Source of the DNA: an uncultured Collinsella sp.
GTDB taxonomy: Bacteria; Actinomycetota; Coriobacteriia; Coriobacteriales; Coriobacteriaceae
Length of the DNA: 7,239 bases
Direction: 5' to 3'
Assembly: GCA_900545905.1 (NCBI GenBank)
Contig: URBA01000072.1
Coordinates: 1-7,239, forward strand
Shown here: positions 5,598 to 7,239 of the stretch, piece after piece
Layout of the letters: each line of letters begins with the position of its first letter
Position numbering within the stretch: position 1 is the stretch's first letter
The notes under the pieces: model-generated
What the model saw: the letters and a program-made list of their open reading frames with translations, nothing else
The model's database searches: none
What the model was told of the DNA's origin: nothing
Translations under genes and position numbers: made by a program

Positions 5598-6299
5598 CTA
5601 GCCGCGGGGCGCATCAATTGCGACCTTGCCGCTCTCCAGCACGTGGACACGGCCGTCGGCGAGCATCTGAACAACCTCGGGATACAGCACGTGCTCAATC
5701 GCATGGATGTGCTCCTCGAGCGTGTCGACATCCCAGCCCTCCTCAACAGCCAGCGCGCGCTGGGCGATGATGGGGCCGTTGTCGTAGATCCCGTTGGCAA
5801 AATGCACGGTCACGCCAGTCACCTTGACACCGCGCGCAAAGGCATCGTCGATCGCATGCGCACCGGTAAAGCTCGGCAGCAGCGCCGGATGCAAGTTGAC
5901 CACGCGGTTGGGAAACGCCGCCAGCAGCGGCGTGTGCACCATGCGCATGTAGCCGGCCATGACCACATACTCGCAGCCGCGCTCGAGAAGCTCGTGCGCG
6001 ATGATCTCGTCGGCGGCAATAGGGTCGGCATAGACATCCTTGGACAGCGTGAGCGTCTGGATGCCCGCGCGCTCAGCGCGATGCAAACCCTTAGCCGAAG
6101 GACGGCTCGACACCACAAGCTCAATCGAAGCGTTGAGCTTGCCGGCGGCGATCAAATCGATCAGCGCCTGCAGGTTGGTACCCGAACCGCTGATGAGCAC
6201 ACCGATCTTGAGCGGCTCGGCCGTATCGGTGCCGGTCGGACGGGTGTAGGGCACAAAGCCCAGGCCCTCGGCGGCAGCCATCTGCTCGTTAGCGCTCAT
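5598..6299 (-). CDS. purN: Phosphoribosylglycinamide formyltransferase (GAR transformylase)
   Basis: PurN transfers a formyl group from 10-formyl-tetrahydrofolate to glycinamide ribonucleotide, the third step of IMP synthesis, in the cytoplasm. The translation from ATG 6299 has 233 residues. The phosphate-binding loop GVLISGSGTNLQAL is at 33-46, VVMAGYMRM at 112-120, and the catalytic set is complete: Asn135 and His137 in VNLHPALLP, and Asp173 in YDNGPIIAQ. The conserved core begins at about residue 30, so there is an unusual N-terminal extension of nearly 30 residues. The start is uncertain: ATG 6299 overlaps purM by 11 bp with no clear ribosome site, while ATG 6281 (227 residues) lies 7 bp after the purM stop, also with a weak site. 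Either fits translational coupling to purM. An intrinsic terminator follows. Confidence 0.96.
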   Translation of the reverse strand: MSANEQMAAAEGLGFVPYTRPTGTDTAEPLKIGVLISGSGTNLQALIDLIAAGKLNASIELVVSSRPSAKGLHRAERAGIQTLTLSKDVYADPIAADEIIAHELLERGCEYVVMAGYMRMVHTPLLAAFPNRVVNLHPALLPSFTGAHAIDDAFARGVKVTGVTVHFANGIYDNGPIIAQRALAVEEGWDVDTLEEHIHAIEHVLYPEVVQMLADGRVHVLESGKVAIDAPRG

Positions 6300-7239
6300 C
6301 GGAGTACACGACCTTACCGGAACCCTCGACGCACTCGCCCACGCGGAACGGCTTCTCGCCCAGCGCGACCAGGGCATCGGTCACCGCGGCCTCGTCCTCG
6401 GGGGCGACGATCAGGCACAGGCCAACGCCCATGTTGAAGGTCTTGCACGCCTCGTTGGGCGCAAGCTCGGCCTGGCGCGACACATAGGTGATGACGAGCG
6501 GAACGTCCCAACCCATCTCGGCACCGTTGCGGGTGACCACGGCGTCGACGTCGTCGGCGAGCGCGCGGTTGAGGTTCTCGGTAATACCGCCGCCAGTGAT
6601 GTGGGCGATAGCGTGCACGTTGGCGCCGCCGCGCAGCAACTCAAGAATCGGCTTGACATAGATGCGCGTGGGGGCCAACAGGGCGTCTGCCAGCGATGCG
6701 CCGCCGAGCTCCTCGAGCGGACGGCTCAGCTCCTCGGCCTTAGCGGCGGCCTCGGGCGTGCCCGGCTTAATACCGTCGACGCCGATGACCTTACGCACGA
6801 GCGAGTAGCCGTTGGAGTGCACGCCGGTGGAAGGCAGGCCCAGGATCACATCGCCGGGGCGGACGTTCGCGGGGTCGAGCATCTTGGGACGGTCGACGAC
6901 GCCCACGGTAAAGCCGGCAAGGTCGTAGTCGGCCGGAGCCATGACGCCGGGGTGCTCGGCCATCTCACCGCCCACGAGCGCGCAGCCCGCGAGCTTACAG
7001 CCGTCGGCTACACCCTTGATGATCTTTGCCATGTGCTCGGCCTCGATGTGGCCGATGGCAACGTAGTCCAGGAAGAACAGCGGCTCGGCGCCCGAAGCCA
7101 AAATGTCGTTGACGCACATAGCAACCAAGTCCTGGCCCACCGTCTCGTGACGGTCCATGATCTGGGCGAGCACGAGCTTGGTGCCCACGCCGTCGGTACC
7201 GCTAATCAGAATCGGGTCTTCCATATCCTTAAGCGCGGC
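6289..7239 (-). CDS. purM: Phosphoribosylformylglycinamidine cyclo-ligase (AIR synthetase), 5' end outside the window
   Basis: PurM closes the imidazole ring, converting FGAM and ATP to aminoimidazole ribonucleotide, the fifth step of IMP synthesis. The frame is open to the window edge, giving 316 residues. The visible N-terminus (AALKDMEDPILISGTDGVGT) aligns with roughly residue 50 of known PurM proteins, so about 40-50 residues are missing and the ATG at 7224 is internal, not the start. Family landmarks in order are SGTDGVGTKL, DLVAMCVNDILASGAEPLFF, CALVGGEMAEHPGVM, the STGVHSNGYSLVRKV block, the THITGGG-like segment (HITGGGITENL), and FNMGVGLC near the end. The stop codon lies inside the start of purN, so the two are translated in tandem. 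No truncation or frameshift is seen in the part present. Confidence 0.97.
   Translation of the reverse strand, partial: AALKDMEDPILISGTDGVGTKLVLAQIMDRHETVGQDLVAMCVNDILASGAEPLFFLDYVAIGHIEAEHMAKIIKGVADGCKLAGCALVGGEMAEHPGVMAPADYDLAGFTVGVVDRPKMLDPANVRPGDVILGLPSTGVHSNGYSLVRKVIGVDGIKPGTPEAAAKAEELSRPLEELGGASLADALLAPTRIYVKPILELLRGGANVHAIAHITGGGITENLNRALADDVDAVVTRNGAEMGWDVPLVITYVSRQAELAPNEACKTFNMGVGLCLIVAPEDEAAVTDALVALGEKPFRVGECVEGSGKVVYSDER

Noticed and set aside
5541..6437. 298-codon plus-strand open frame opposite purN
   Set aside because: It is antisense to a fully conserved PurN frame, runs through the purN terminator, and shows no recognisable domain.

Overview
The window is about 60% GC and every gene reads on the minus strand. 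Base composition, gene content and the mix of Gram-positive-type secretion features (a lipoprotein with a twin-arginine signal, a membrane-anchored foldase) suggest a high-GC anaerobic actinobacterium, most likely of the Coriobacteriia (Collinsella or a relative). The taxon is an inference from style, not from a marker gene.

The minus strand is read from high to low coordinates. First come purM (5' end outside the window) and purN, which overlap by 11 bp; both make purine precursors, and a clear intrinsic terminator (5522-5567) closes the unit. Next is a lone galactitol/fructose-type PTS EIIA gene (4981-5445) with no EIIB or EIIC beside it. Then comes a two-gene unit: a membrane-anchored parvulin-type foldase (3590-4810) and a YqeY/GatB-like protein (3092-3535), closed by a second intrinsic terminator (3033-3064). 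Last is a polar amino acid ABC importer in the order ATPase, binding lipoprotein, permease, permease (2831 down to the window edge). This order matches the gluABCD arrangement. A candidate promoter lies just upstream of the ATPase gene.

The non-coding DNA is the least ordinary part. All three boundaries between transcription units hold a palindromic element: a perfect 27-bp inverted repeat (2937-3005), a cluster of GGGGACA units with an imperfect 29-bp palindrome (4886-4967), and a perfect 20-bp inverted repeat (5464-5519). The first two share a GGGGACA core and look like dispersed REP-type elements. None carries a U-tract, and true terminators sit beside two of them. No complete new defence, mobile or biosynthetic system is visible. 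Other points worth a second look are the parvulin domain with Asn in place of a conserved His, the orphan EIIA, and paired direct repeats upstream of the importer promoter. No gene-free stretch exceeds 300 bases. The longest is about 260 bp (2832-3091), and its contents are listed.
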